From Azospirillum oleiclasticum (GTDB taxonomy: Bacteria; Pseudomonadota; Alphaproteobacteria; Azospirillales; Azospirillaceae): DNA of 64,000 nucleotides. The stretch is taken from assembly GCF_013423485.1 (NCBI RefSeq), contig NZ_JABFFR010000033.1:62001-126000 (forward strand). The letters run 5' to 3'. The notes beneath the pieces were generated by a model, which was given only the letters and a program-made list of their open reading frames with translations, ran no database searches and was not told the DNA's origin. Numbering within the stretch: position 1 is the first letter of the stretch; each line of letters begins with the position of its first letter. A program made the translations under genes and the position numbers. Of this stretch, positions 53,940-62,454 are shown piece by piece.

Positions 53940-55724
53940 ATGACCCTGCCACAGATTCTGGCTTTCACCATCATCGGCGCGGTGGTCGCGCTGCTGATCT
54001 GGGACCGTTTGCGCTATGACCTCGTCGGCATGCTGGCGCTGGTCGCCGCCATGGCCGTTGGCATCGTCGAGCCGGCCGACGCGTTCCGCGGCTTTTCCGA
54101 CGACATCGTGATCATCGTCGGCTCGGCGCTGGTGGTCAGCGCCGGCGTCGGCCGGTCCGGCGTGGTGGAGACGCTGATGCGACCGCTCAGCAGCCGGCTG
54201 CGCACGTCCTGGGCGCAGGTGGGCGTGCTGGCGGCCTGCGTCACCGTCCTGTCCGCCATCATCAAGAACATCGGGGCGTTGGCGATCTTCATGCCCATCG
54301 CCCTGCAGACGGCGCGGCGGACGGGAACGCCCGCGTCGCGGCTGCTGATGCCGATGGCCTTCGGCTCGCTGCTGGGCGGCCTCATCACGCTGATCGGCAC
54401 TTCGCCCAACATCATCGTGTCGCGCATGCGCGAGCAGCTGCTGGGCGAACCCTTCCGCATGTTCGACTTCGCACCCGTCGGGCTGACGCTGGCGGCGGCG
54501 GGGGTGGCCTTCCTGACGGTGGGCTGGCGGCTGCTGCCGAAGGACCGCGCCTCCTCCTCCGGTCAGCCCGACTTCTCGATCGACGACTTCACGTCCGAGG
54601 TGCGGCTGCCCGCCGGCTCTCCCTTCGTGGGCAAGACCGTCTTCGAGCTGGAGGAGGCGGGGGAGGGCGAGGTGACCGTCGCCGCCATCATCCGCGAACG
54701 CTACCGGCGCTACGTGCCGTCGGGGCACTGGGTGCTGTTCGAGGACGACATCCTGGTGCTGGAGGCGGACACCCAGGCGCTCGGCCGCTTCGTCGATCGA
54801 GCCGGGCTGGCGCTCGTCCCCGCCAAGGAGCTGGAGGGTACCGCCAACGAGGATGATGTCGTGGTGGTGGAGGCGGTGGTCGGGCAGCGCTCGCCGTTGA
54901 TCGGCAACACGGTCGCCGACCTGCGGCTGCGGGAAGGTTACGGCGTCAACCTGCTGGCGCTCAGCCGGCGCGGCAAGCCGATCCGCCAGCGGCTGCGCCG
55001 GGTGCGGTTCCGGTTCGGCGATCTGGTGGTCCTGCAGATGCTGGCCGCCGACGTGAACGCGACGCTGGCCGATCTCGGCTGCCTGCCGCTGGCCGGCCGC
55101 GACCTGCCGCTCGGACGGCCTCAGAAACGCCGGCTGGCGCTGGGGATCCTCGCCGCCACGGTGGTGCTGATCGCCACCGGCACGATCCCGGTAACTCCAG
55201 CCTTCTTCGGCGCCGCGGTCGCCATGATGGCGTTCCGCGTGCTTTCGCCGAAGGAGGCCTACGACGCCGTGGAGTGGCCGATCCTGATCCTGCTGGGCTC
55301 CCTGATCCCCGTCAGCGAGGCCCTGCGGACGACCGGAGGGACGGAGCTGCTGGCCGGCTGGCTGTCGGTGGCGGCGCATGGCCTGCCGCCGATTGGGGCG
55401 CTCGCCCTGATGCTGGTGGCGGCGATGGCGGTCACGCCCTTCCTGAACAACGCCGCGACCGTTCTGGTGATGGCGCCCATCGCGGCCAGCCTGGCCGGGC
55501 ATCTGGGGCTCAGTCCCGACCCCTTCCTGATGGCGGTGGCGGTGGGGGCGGGGTGCGACTTTCTGACGCCCATCGGGCACCAGTGCAACACGCTGGTGAT
55601 GGGACCCGGCGGTTACCGTTTCGGTGATTACTGGAGGCTCGGCCTGCCGCTCTCCCTTCTGGTCGTGGTTCTGGGCACGGTGGCGATCGCGCTGGTCTGG
55701 CCGCTGGCCCCCCATGCCGGGTGA
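53940..55724 (+). CDS. SLC13-type anion/dicarboxylate transporter with TrkA-C domains
   Basis: 594 residues. Two sets of membrane helices frame a central cytosolic loop (about residues 200-390) holding two TrkA-C (RCK_C) domains ('VRLPAGSPFVGKTVFELEE' and 'VVGQRSPLIGNTVADLRLREGYGVNLLALSRRGKPI'). Membrane signature 'LIGTSPNIIVSRMR' and the second-half 'AVTPFLNNAATVLVMAPIA' are those of the SLC13/ArsB/DASS superfamily. It probably imports sulfate, phosphate or dicarboxylate, gated by the RCK-type domains. Confidence 0.87.
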   Translation: MTLPQILAFTIIGAVVALLIWDRLRYDLVGMLALVAAMAVGIVEPADAFRGFSDDIVIIVGSALVVSAGVGRSGVVETLMRPLSSRLRTSWAQVGVLAACVTVLSAIIKNIGALAIFMPIALQTARRTGTPASRLLMPMAFGSLLGGLITLIGTSPNIIVSRMREQLLGEPFRMFDFAPVGLTLAAAGVAFLTVGWRLLPKDRASSSGQPDFSIDDFTSEVRLPAGSPFVGKTVFELEEAGEGEVTVAAIIRERYRRYVPSGHWVLFEDDILVLEADTQALGRFVDRAGLALVPAKELEGTANEDDVVVVEAVVGQRSPLIGNTVADLRLREGYGVNLLALSRRGKPIRQRLRRVRFRFGDLVVLQMLAADVNATLADLGCLPLAGRDLPLGRPQKRRLALGILAATVVLIATGTIPVTPAFFGAAVAMMAFRVLSPKEAYDAVEWPILILLGSLIPVSEALRTTGGTELLAGWLSVAAHGLPPIGALALMLVAAMAVTPFLNNAATVLVMAPIAASLAGHLGLSPDPFLMAVAVGAGCDFLTPIGHQCNTLVMGPGGYRFGDYWRLGLPLSLLVVVLGTVAIALVWPLAPHAG

Positions 55725-55734
55725 GCGGCGGCGC

Positions 55735-55829
55735 CGTTGAAACCCTTTTCGGTGCATGACGGTGGGCGCTATTCAACGTTTGACGGTCGCGTGCCTTCGG
55801 TGCTTCCTACACCGATGATGGACGTTGAA
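55735..55829. repeat. three copies of CGTTGAA before the signalling genes
   Basis: CGTTGAA at 55735-55741 and 55823-55829 (plus) and its complement TTCAACG at 55772-55778. The spacing is 37 and 51 bases, in the 119-base gap before the receiver-kinase gene. Short copies in a promoter region; possible regulator sites. Confidence 0.3.
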
Positions 55830-55843
55830 CGGCGGCTGCGGCG

Positions 55844-57607
55844 ATGGTGATGGACGACCTGTTGTTCGGGCCGGACGACGATCAGCCGGGCCAGGACGAC
55901 GCCGGCGCGACGCCCGCCGCCGAGCCCTGGACCATCCTGGTCGTCGATGACGAGCCGCAGGTGCACGCGATGACCAGCGTGCTGCTGCGCGACTTCGAGT
56001 TCGAGGGACGGCCCTTCCAGATCGTCAGCGCGCTGTCGGCGGCGGAGGCGCGGCGCACCCTGGCCATCCGCCCGGACTTTCCGGTGGCGCTCATCGACGT
56101 GGTGATGGAGCAGGAGGACGCCGGCCTGCGTCTGGTCCGCCACATCCGCGAGGATCTCGGCAACCACCGCATGCGCATCATCCTGCGCACCGGGCAGCCG
56201 GGCCAGGCGCCGGAGCGCGAGGTGGTCGTCGGCTACGACATCAACGACTACAAGTCCAAGACCGAGCTGACCGCGCAGAAGCTCTACACGTCCCTGGTCA
56301 GCGGGCTCCGGGCGTGGCGCGACATCGTCACCATCGAGCGGCAGAGACAGGGGCTGGAGCGCATCCTGTCCGCCTCCTCCCGGCTGTTCGCGACCCGGTC
56401 CATGCGGGCGCTGGTGGAAGGCATGGTGGAGCAGCTCGCCAGGGTCGTCGACCACGTGGAGGGTGGCGCCATTCTCGCCTGCCGGCCGACCGACCGCGCC
56501 GACCGGTCGCGGGCGCTGACCATCATCGCCGGCACCGGGCGGCACGCCGCCCATGTCGGCGTTCCCGCCACCGACGCCCTGCCGGTCGACGCGGTGGCCG
56601 CCATCGCCGAGGCCTTCGCCACCGAGACCAGCCGCTTCGGCGAGCATCGCTGCGTGCTGGTGTTCCGCACGCTGGAGCATGGCACCACCGTCTTCGCGCT
56701 CGATCGGCCGGAGCCTTACAGCCTGGACGAGCAGCGCCTGCTGGAGGTGTTCTGCCAGCGCATGTCGGTGGGGTTCGACAACGTGTGCCTCTACGAGGAT
56801 CTCGTCACCCTCAACCAGACGCTGGAGCGCCGGGTCGCCGACCGCACGGCGGAATTGGCCGCCAACCAGAAGGCGCTGATCCTCGCCAAGGAACGGGCGG
56901 AGCTGGCGCTGGAGCGCGAGTTGCAGGCCAAGCACGAGCAGCGCCAGTTCCTCGCCATGGTCTCTCACGAGTTCCGCACGCCGCTCGCCGTCATCGACAG
57001 CGCCGCCCAGCTCCTCACCCGCCGGGCGCAGACCACCGACACCGGGATGCTCGATCGGCTCGGCGCCATCCGCATGGGGGTGCAGCGCCTGACCATGCTG
57101 ATCGATTCCTACCTGACCGACGAACGGCTCCAATCCGGAAACATGGTGCCGGATTTCGGCACGGTGGACCCGCGGGCGCTGGTGCGCTCGACGCTGGAGC
57201 CCTTCCTGCTGGCCTATCCCGGGCACCAGTTCGACACCGCCCTGGACGGGCTGCCCGCCGCGCTCTACGGCGACGGGCATCTGCTCGGGCTGGTGCTGGT
57301 CAATTTGATAAACAATGCGATAAAATATTCCGAATCGCCGGCGCGCATCACGGTGAGCGGTGGGTGCGACGGGGTGAACCTGTATCTGGAGGTCGCCGAC
57401 CGCGGCTGTGGCATTCCGGAAAACGAGCGGGCGCGGGTGTTCGACCGCTTCTTCCGGGGGACCAACGCCGGCGGTGTGCCCGGTACCGGAATCGGGCTGC
57501 ACACGGTGCAGCAGATCGTGCAGCTCCATGGAGGGGCGATCCGGGTCGACAGCCGTGTCGGCCAAGGGACGGCCTTCCGGGTGCTGCTGCCACTGGCGAC
57601 CGAGTGA
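55844..57607 (+). CDS. receiver-DUF3369-histidine kinase protein
   Basis: 587 residues with a reversed hybrid order. A receiver domain (about 29-150) is marked by 'ILVVDDEP', the phosphoacceptor Asp in 'VALIDVVM' and 'YKSK' (conserved Lys). A DUF3369 region follows (about 150-330), then a coiled coil and HisKA ('AMVSHEFRTPLAVI', His near 374) and HATPase ('NLINNAIKYSE', 'GIPENERARVFDRFFRG', 'GTGIGLHTVQQI'). The kinase may be switched by its own N-terminal receiver. It leads into the SiaB/SiaC-like genes 91 bases downstream. Confidence 0.9.
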   Translation: MVMDDLLFGPDDDQPGQDDAGATPAAEPWTILVVDDEPQVHAMTSVLLRDFEFEGRPFQIVSALSAAEARRTLAIRPDFPVALIDVVMEQEDAGLRLVRHIREDLGNHRMRIILRTGQPGQAPEREVVVGYDINDYKSKTELTAQKLYTSLVSGLRAWRDIVTIERQRQGLERILSASSRLFATRSMRALVEGMVEQLARVVDHVEGGAILACRPTDRADRSRALTIIAGTGRHAAHVGVPATDALPVDAVAAIAEAFATETSRFGEHRCVLVFRTLEHGTTVFALDRPEPYSLDEQRLLEVFCQRMSVGFDNVCLYEDLVTLNQTLERRVADRTAELAANQKALILAKERAELALERELQAKHEQRQFLAMVSHEFRTPLAVIDSAAQLLTRRAQTTDTGMLDRLGAIRMGVQRLTMLIDSYLTDERLQSGNMVPDFGTVDPRALVRSTLEPFLLAYPGHQFDTALDGLPAALYGDGHLLGLVLVNLINNAIKYSESPARITVSGGCDGVNLYLEVADRGCGIPENERARVFDRFFRGTNAGGVPGTGIGLHTVQQIVQLHGGAIRVDSRVGQGTAFRVLLPLATE

Positions 57608-57697
57608 CCGGAGCGCCGGGTGCCGGACGCACCGGTACGGACCGCTGCGGTGCCGGTGCTTTTGTGTTAGTTTGGGCGCAGACGCGCGTTTCGATGG

Positions 57698-58261
57698 ATG
57701 GATGCCGTGTTGCTGGCACAGGAATACTCCGCGTTCAAACGCGAACTCGACCAGAAGGGAATCATCTTCTCCTTCAGCGGCTATCTGTCGGAAGGGATCC
57801 TCTACTCGCTGGGCGAGGCCCTGCGGGAGAAGATGGCACTGGAGGAGATGGACGGCCCGACCGTGCGCCGGGTCTTCTCGGTCTTTGTCGAGCAGATGCA
57901 GAACATCGTCCGTTATTCGGCCGAGAAGCTGGCGCGTGATGATCCCCAGCCCATCGAGCTGAGCGCCGGCATGGTGACCATCGGCACCGAGAACGACACC
58001 TTCTTCATCGTCTGCGGCAACGCGGTCCACAACCGCGATGTGCCAAGGCTGCGCGAGCGGCTCGAGTTCCTGAAGGGGCTGGACCGGGAGGGTATCAAGA
58101 CCCACTACCGCGAGCAGCTCCGCGAGAACCCGGAGGAGGGGAGCCGCGGCGCCACCATCGGCCTGATCGAGATCGCGCGGCGTGCCAGCCAGCCCATCGA
58201 ATATGATTTCGCCGAGATGGACGGCGGCAAATCCTTTTTCTGTCTGAAGGTGCGCGTGTGA
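57698..58261 (+). CDS. SiaB-like protein kinase (DUF6272)
   Basis: 187 residues with a GHKL-type ATP-binding fold ('FVEQMQNIVRYS' as the N-box, 'GSRGATIGLIEIARRAS' as the G-box). In Pseudomonas, SiaB phosphorylates SiaC and thereby controls cyclic-di-GMP synthesis and aggregation. The next gene encodes a SiaC-like protein and overlaps its stop codon (GTGA), supporting the pairing. The opposing SiaA-like phosphatase is encoded on the other strand at 60654-62240. Confidence 0.85.
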   Translation: MDAVLLAQEYSAFKRELDQKGIIFSFSGYLSEGILYSLGEALREKMALEEMDGPTVRRVFSVFVEQMQNIVRYSAEKLARDDPQPIELSAGMVTIGTENDTFFIVCGNAVHNRDVPRLRERLEFLKGLDREGIKTHYREQLRENPEEGSRGATIGLIEIARRASQPIEYDFAEMDGGKSFFCLKVRV

Positions 58262-58668
58262 TCATGACCACGGAACGTTTGCGGATCGCAGCCACCGGAC
58301 GTTCGCCGGAAGTCGATTTCGACTTCGATTCCGGCGTCCTGCGCCTGAAGGGCGAGTCCTACCCCGACGACGTGGCGGCGTTCTTCGGCCCGGTCCTGGG
58401 GGCGTTGCGGAGCTATCTCGGCGAATCCGCGCCGCAGCCCATCCGTTTCGATATGGAGCTGATGTACTTCAACAGCTCCAGCGCCAAGGCCCTGATGAAT
58501 GTTTTCCAGATGCTGGAAGGTGCCGCCAAGCAGGGCCGTCCGGTCGTCGTCAACTGGTACCACGAGCCGGACGACGAGGCGATGCAGGAGCTGGGCGAGG
58601 ATTTCTCGCTCGACCTGCAGCATGTGAAATTCAATCTGAAGGAATCGCCGGCGGGCGGGGGTCGATGA
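58258..58668 (+). CDS. SiaC-like regulatory phosphoprotein (DUF1987)
   Basis: 136 residues from GTG 58258 (or 134 from ATG 58264). It shows the DUF1987 fold: 'SPEVDFDFDSGVLRLKGESYPDDVAAFFGPVL' and 'MELMYFNSSSAKALMNVFQMLE'. The phosphoacceptor is likely one of Ser73-75 in 'YFNSSSAK', aligned with the Thr of Pseudomonas SiaC; this alignment is made by eye. Phosphorylation by SiaB and removal by SiaA would decide whether it activates its target, a diguanylate cyclase in Pseudomonas. The cyclase is not identified in this window. Confidence 0.85.
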   Translation: MIMTTERLRIAATGRSPEVDFDFDSGVLRLKGESYPDDVAAFFGPVLGALRSYLGESAPQPIRFDMELMYFNSSSAKALMNVFQMLEGAAKQGRPVVVNWYHEPDDEAMQELGEDFSLDLQHVKFNLKESPAGGGR

Positions 58669-59708
58669 GCTTCACCCTATTCGATGCCGAGGAGCAGGCG
58701 ATCGAGCAGGCCCGCCTCCTGCGGGACCGGCTGGCGTCGGCCGCGCCGGAATGCTGCGAGGACGTCGATGCCCTGGTCGAGGCCTTCAAGCGGAGCTACC
58801 GGGAACAGCAGCGGCTGGTCCGCGTCAGCGACCGCCTGCAGGGCCAGCTCGCCGCCGCGACCCAGGAGGCCGAACGGCGCCGCCGGGAGGCGGAGACCGC
58901 TTTCCAGCAGCTCAAGGAGGCGCAGGAGGTGCTGGTCCGCGCCGAGAAGCTGGCCTCGCTCGGCGCCCTCGTGGCCGGCGTCGCGCACGAGATCAACACC
59001 CCCGTCGGCATCGCCGTGTCCTGCGCGTCGCACCTGTCGGACGCCACCGGAAAGCTGAAGACCCGCGTCGAGGGCGGCGGGCTCGGGCGCACGGACTTCC
59101 AGCGCTACCTGACCACCGCCATCGACACCACCGCGCTGATCCTCGCCAACTGCGAACGGGCGGCGCGGCTCATCCACAGCTTCAAGCAGGTGGCGGTGGA
59201 CCGCGCGAGCTCCGAACGACGCCGATTCGGCCTGAGCGCCTACATCCAGGAGACCCTGGTCAGCCTGCAGCCGAACCTGCGCATGGGCAACCACAGTGTC
59301 ACCGTGGAATGCCCGGACGACCTGGAGATGGACGGGTTCCCCGGCGTGCTGTCGCAGATCCTCACCAACCTGGTGATGAACTCGCTGACCCACGCCTATG
59401 ACGACGGGCAGTCCGGCCGCCTGTCCATCACCATCACGCAGCCGGACGCCGACACCGTGCTGCTGGTCTACACCGACGATGGCAAGGGCATCCCGCCCGA
59501 CCATCTGTCCCACATCTTCGAGCCGTTCTTCACCACCCGGCGGGGGGAGGGCGGCAGCGGGCTGGGGCTCCACATCGTCCACAACCTCGCCGTCGGGCCG
59601 CTGCGCGGCGGTATCGCGGTGGAGAGCGGAGTCGGCCAGGGCACCAGCTTCACCCTGACCTTCCCCCGCCACACGCCGGAGACCGACGGGGCCGAGGCGG
59701 CGGGCTGA
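58665..59708 (+). CDS. cytosolic sensor histidine kinase
   Basis: 347 residues without membrane segments. A coiled coil (about 45-105) leads to HisKA 'AGVAHEINTPVGIA' (phospho-His near 110) and HATPase ('LVMNSLTHAYDDG', 'DGKGIPPDHLSHIFEPFFTTRRGEGGSGLGLHIV'). ATG 58665 overlaps the SiaC gene stop. The absence of a sensor domain suggests that partners (perhaps the SiaB/SiaC pair) provide the input. The OmpR-type regulator on the opposite strand is a possible target. Confidence 0.9.
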   Translation: MSFTLFDAEEQAIEQARLLRDRLASAAPECCEDVDALVEAFKRSYREQQRLVRVSDRLQGQLAAATQEAERRRREAETAFQQLKEAQEVLVRAEKLASLGALVAGVAHEINTPVGIAVSCASHLSDATGKLKTRVEGGGLGRTDFQRYLTTAIDTTALILANCERAARLIHSFKQVAVDRASSERRRFGLSAYIQETLVSLQPNLRMGNHSVTVECPDDLEMDGFPGVLSQILTNLVMNSLTHAYDDGQSGRLSITITQPDADTVLLVYTDDGKGIPPDHLSHIFEPFFTTRRGEGGSGLGLHIVHNLAVGPLRGGIAVESGVGQGTSFTLTFPRHTPETDGAEAAG

Positions 59709-59712
59709 CCGC

Positions 59713-60444
59713 CTACAGCACCCGGATCGGTGCGGAGAACACGTAGCCCACCCCGTGCACCGACTTGAGCGGGGCCGCGTCGCCCAGCGCCGCCTCGATC
59801 TTGTGGCGCAGGCGCCCGACGACGGTGTCGATCGAGCGGTCCTCCGGGTTCCAGCGGCGGTTGTAGAGCGCCTGGCAGAGCTGGTCGCGAGACACCGCCT
59901 GTCGCGCGTGCTGCGCCAGCACCGTCGCCAGCCGCATCTCCATGCTGGTCAGGGGGATTCGCACGCCGCGCGGGCTCGTCATCGACCAGTCGGTGGCGTT
60001 GAGCTGCCAGCGCTCCTCCTCCACCGCGTCGGACGTCTCCGCCGGAGCCGGCGGCGCCGGAGCGGCGGCGAACTGGGCGCTGTCCAGCCGTCGCAGAAGC
60101 GACTTTACCTGGGCTTCCAGCTCGCGCATCTCCACCGGCTTCACGAGATAGGCGTCGGCCCCGATCTCCAGCCCGACCACGCGATCGACCGTCGATGTCC
60201 GGGCGGTGACCATGATCACGCCGAGCCGGCGCTCGCGCAGCCGTGCCGCGATCTTGAAACCGTCCTCACCGGGCAGGTTCACATCGAGCACGACCACCGA
60301 TGCGTCATGCTTCGCCAGCATGTCGTCCAACTCGCGCCCGTGCTGGGCGCCGTAGGCGTCGAATCCACAGTCCCTCAGATACTCGACCATGTCACGTCGA
60401 AGCGACGATTCGTCTTCGACCACGATCAGGACGGGCGCCGTCAT
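59713..60444 (-). CDS. OmpR-family response regulator
   Basis: 243 residues: receiver domain (2-115; 'LIVVEDESSLRRDM', phospho-Asp in 'VVVLDVNLPGEDG', Lys in 'YLVKPVEM'), a Pro/Ala-rich linker, and a winged-helix DNA-binding domain ('SIDTVVGRLRHKIEAALGDAAPLKSVHGVGYVF'). It is convergent with the histidine kinase at 58665. The gene is preceded by a 209-base gap that separates it from the SiaA-like phosphatase on the same strand and probably contains its promoter. Confidence 0.93.
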   Translation of the reverse strand: MTAPVLIVVEDESSLRRDMVEYLRDCGFDAYGAQHGRELDDMLAKHDASVVVLDVNLPGEDGFKIAARLRERRLGVIMVTARTSTVDRVVGLEIGADAYLVKPVEMRELEAQVKSLLRRLDSAQFAAAPAPPAPAETSDAVEEERWQLNATDWSMTSPRGVRIPLTSMEMRLATVLAQHARQAVSRDQLCQALYNRRWNPEDRSIDTVVGRLRHKIEAALGDAAPLKSVHGVGYVFSAPIRVL

Positions 60445-60653
60445 GGGGCCATTGTCTCCAGTTAGCCGTCTCGCTCAGAGATTGGAGTGCAGCATACGCG
60501 GTAATGCATTTCATTGGGAGAGAAAGCACACAGCCAGGAAGGTCTTTTGCGCCCCGCCCTGCGCAACGATATAACATGCTAGACGCAACGACCGCATCAG
60601 GGCGCTACAACGGCATGCCTTGTCACAGCGACGCACCCATGTGCGGCGCGACG

Positions 60654-62240
60654 TCAGTCCGCCGCGAGCGCCCCGCGATCGGACGGCTGCAGCGCGTGGC
60701 CATGGTCCTCGCGCACACGGAAGCCGATGAGCGTGATGTCGTCGCGCTGCACCCGGCCATGCTGGTACTCGCTGAGAAAGCGTTCGAACAGCGTCTGTTG
60801 CTGCTCCAGCGGCAGCCGCCAGTGCTCGGCCAGCATGGACTTCAGCCGGCCCTTGCCGAAGCTGAGCCCCCGCTCGCCGCCGGACTGGTCGGTGATCCCG
60901 TCGGTGCCGAGATAGAAGGCGCGCCCTGGCGTCAGCACGACCTCGCGGTTGGTGAATCGCGGCACGTCGCCGCCACGCCGGTAACCCAAGCTCTCCCGGT
61001 CGCCGCGCAGCTCCGTCACACCCTCCGCCGACACGGTGAATAGGGAGATGCGCCCGCCGGAGAACACCATCCGCCCCTCGCCGGGGGCGACGTAGCAGAG
61101 CCCCATGTCCAGGCCGTTGTCGTCGAAGCTGCCATCCACGGGCGCATCGCCCTGGTGCAGGGCGGCGCGCACCTCCCGGTCCACGGCTTCCAGGACACGC
61201 GCGGGATCGGCGGCACCCAACCGGTCGATGACGGTGTTCAGAACGGCGCTGGCGGTCATCGTCATGAAGGCGCCCGGCACCCCGTGCCCGGTGCAGTCGG
61301 CGACGCCGATGACGATGCCGTCGTCCGTTTCCCGGCAGAAATAGAAGTCTCCGCTCACCACCTCGCGCGGGCGCCAGATGATGCAGTGCTCGGCCAGGAC
61401 GGTGCCGAGAATGTCGCGCGTCGGCAGGATCGAGGTTTGGATGAGCTGGGCGTAGTTGATGCTGTCGGTGAGCTGCCGGTTGCGCTCGGCCAGCGTGTCG
61501 TTCAGCGTGGTCAGCGCCTCGGTGCGCTCGCGCACGCGCTGTTCCAGAAGTTCGGTGTGGTCCTGGACCCTCACCGCCATGTCGTTGAAATTGCGGGTGA
61601 GCAGGCCGATCTCGTCGGTCCGCTCGCTGTCGATCCGCGCGTGGTAGTTGCCGCGGGCCAGCTCCTGGGTGGCGCGGGTGAGCCGGCTCAACGGGCGCAG
61701 CACCTGGGAATTCAGGGCGACGCTGATCACCGTGATGGCCGCCACCAGCGACAGCAGCAGCAACCCGCCGACCGGGGCCAGGGCGCGGAAGGTGGCGTCG
61801 TGCACCTCGTCCAGCGAATAGACCAGCCGAACCGTGCCCACCCGTTCGAGCCGCTCGGTGGGGCCGCGGACCATGATCGGCTTCTCGATGGTGGTGCTGG
61901 CCCCGCGGGAGGTTCCCCGTCCGGTCTCCGCCAGCGGGGTGGGCTTGTCCGGCTCGAACACCATGATGGAACCGATGGCGGGATCGCGGGCCTGCAGGGC
62001 GTCGATCATCCCCTGGACCATGCGATCGTTCAGCTCCCACACCGGCTCGGCCAGGGAATCGGCGTGCAGGGCGGCGACCAGTTCGGCGCGCCGCATCAGG
62101 CTGTCGGTCTGCTGGCTCTCGGTCACCTCGACCGACACGGCCAGCGCCATGACACCGACGACGACCGTCGTGGACAGAATGATGACGTTGATCCGGGTCA
62201 GCAGCGATACGGCGATCGTCGAGGCGCGGCCCCTTATCAT
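60654..62240 (-). CDS. SiaA-like SpoIIE-family protein phosphatase
   Basis: 528 residues: TM1 near 15-37, a periplasmic sensor region, TM2 near 160-185, HAMP ('SRLTRATQELARGNYHARIDSERTDEIGLLTRNFNDMA'), a coiled coil and a PP2C/SpoIIE domain ('SGDFYF', 'IGVADCTGHGVPGAFMTM', 'YLGTDGITDQ'). The metal-binding Asp residues of PP2C are present. SiaA dephosphorylates SiaC in Pseudomonas biofilm control. ATG 62240 follows GGAAG. The gene is in the same orientation as the OmpR regulator and opposite to siaB/siaC. Confidence 0.9.
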   Translation of the reverse strand: MIRGRASTIAVSLLTRINVIILSTTVVVGVMALAVSVEVTESQQTDSLMRRAELVAALHADSLAEPVWELNDRMVQGMIDALQARDPAIGSIMVFEPDKPTPLAETGRGTSRGASTTIEKPIMVRGPTERLERVGTVRLVYSLDEVHDATFRALAPVGGLLLLSLVAAITVISVALNSQVLRPLSRLTRATQELARGNYHARIDSERTDEIGLLTRNFNDMAVRVQDHTELLEQRVRERTEALTTLNDTLAERNRQLTDSINYAQLIQTSILPTRDILGTVLAEHCIIWRPREVVSGDFYFCRETDDGIVIGVADCTGHGVPGAFMTMTASAVLNTVIDRLGAADPARVLEAVDREVRAALHQGDAPVDGSFDDNGLDMGLCYVAPGEGRMVFSGGRISLFTVSAEGVTELRGDRESLGYRRGGDVPRFTNREVVLTPGRAFYLGTDGITDQSGGERGLSFGKGRLKSMLAEHWRLPLEQQQTLFERFLSEYQHGRVQRDDITLIGFRVREDHGHALQPSDRGALAAD

Positions 62241-62454
62241 GCTTCCGTCCCGTGAACTGCCGGTGTCCGTCCGTTCGGCCGAGATTACCCGGTTTGGGCG
62301 GCGGCGGGCAACCGCAAGCCCGCGGCCGAGGAAGGCAGGACCCGTGAAAACGCCATCCGAAAGGCGTAGATAGAGTGCTGCGCCCCGATCCGCCGGCCAC
62401 CGCCCGGCAAGCGGTGGCCGCGGCGGCGGGTGGCCAGGGGGTGTCGGCAGGGGC

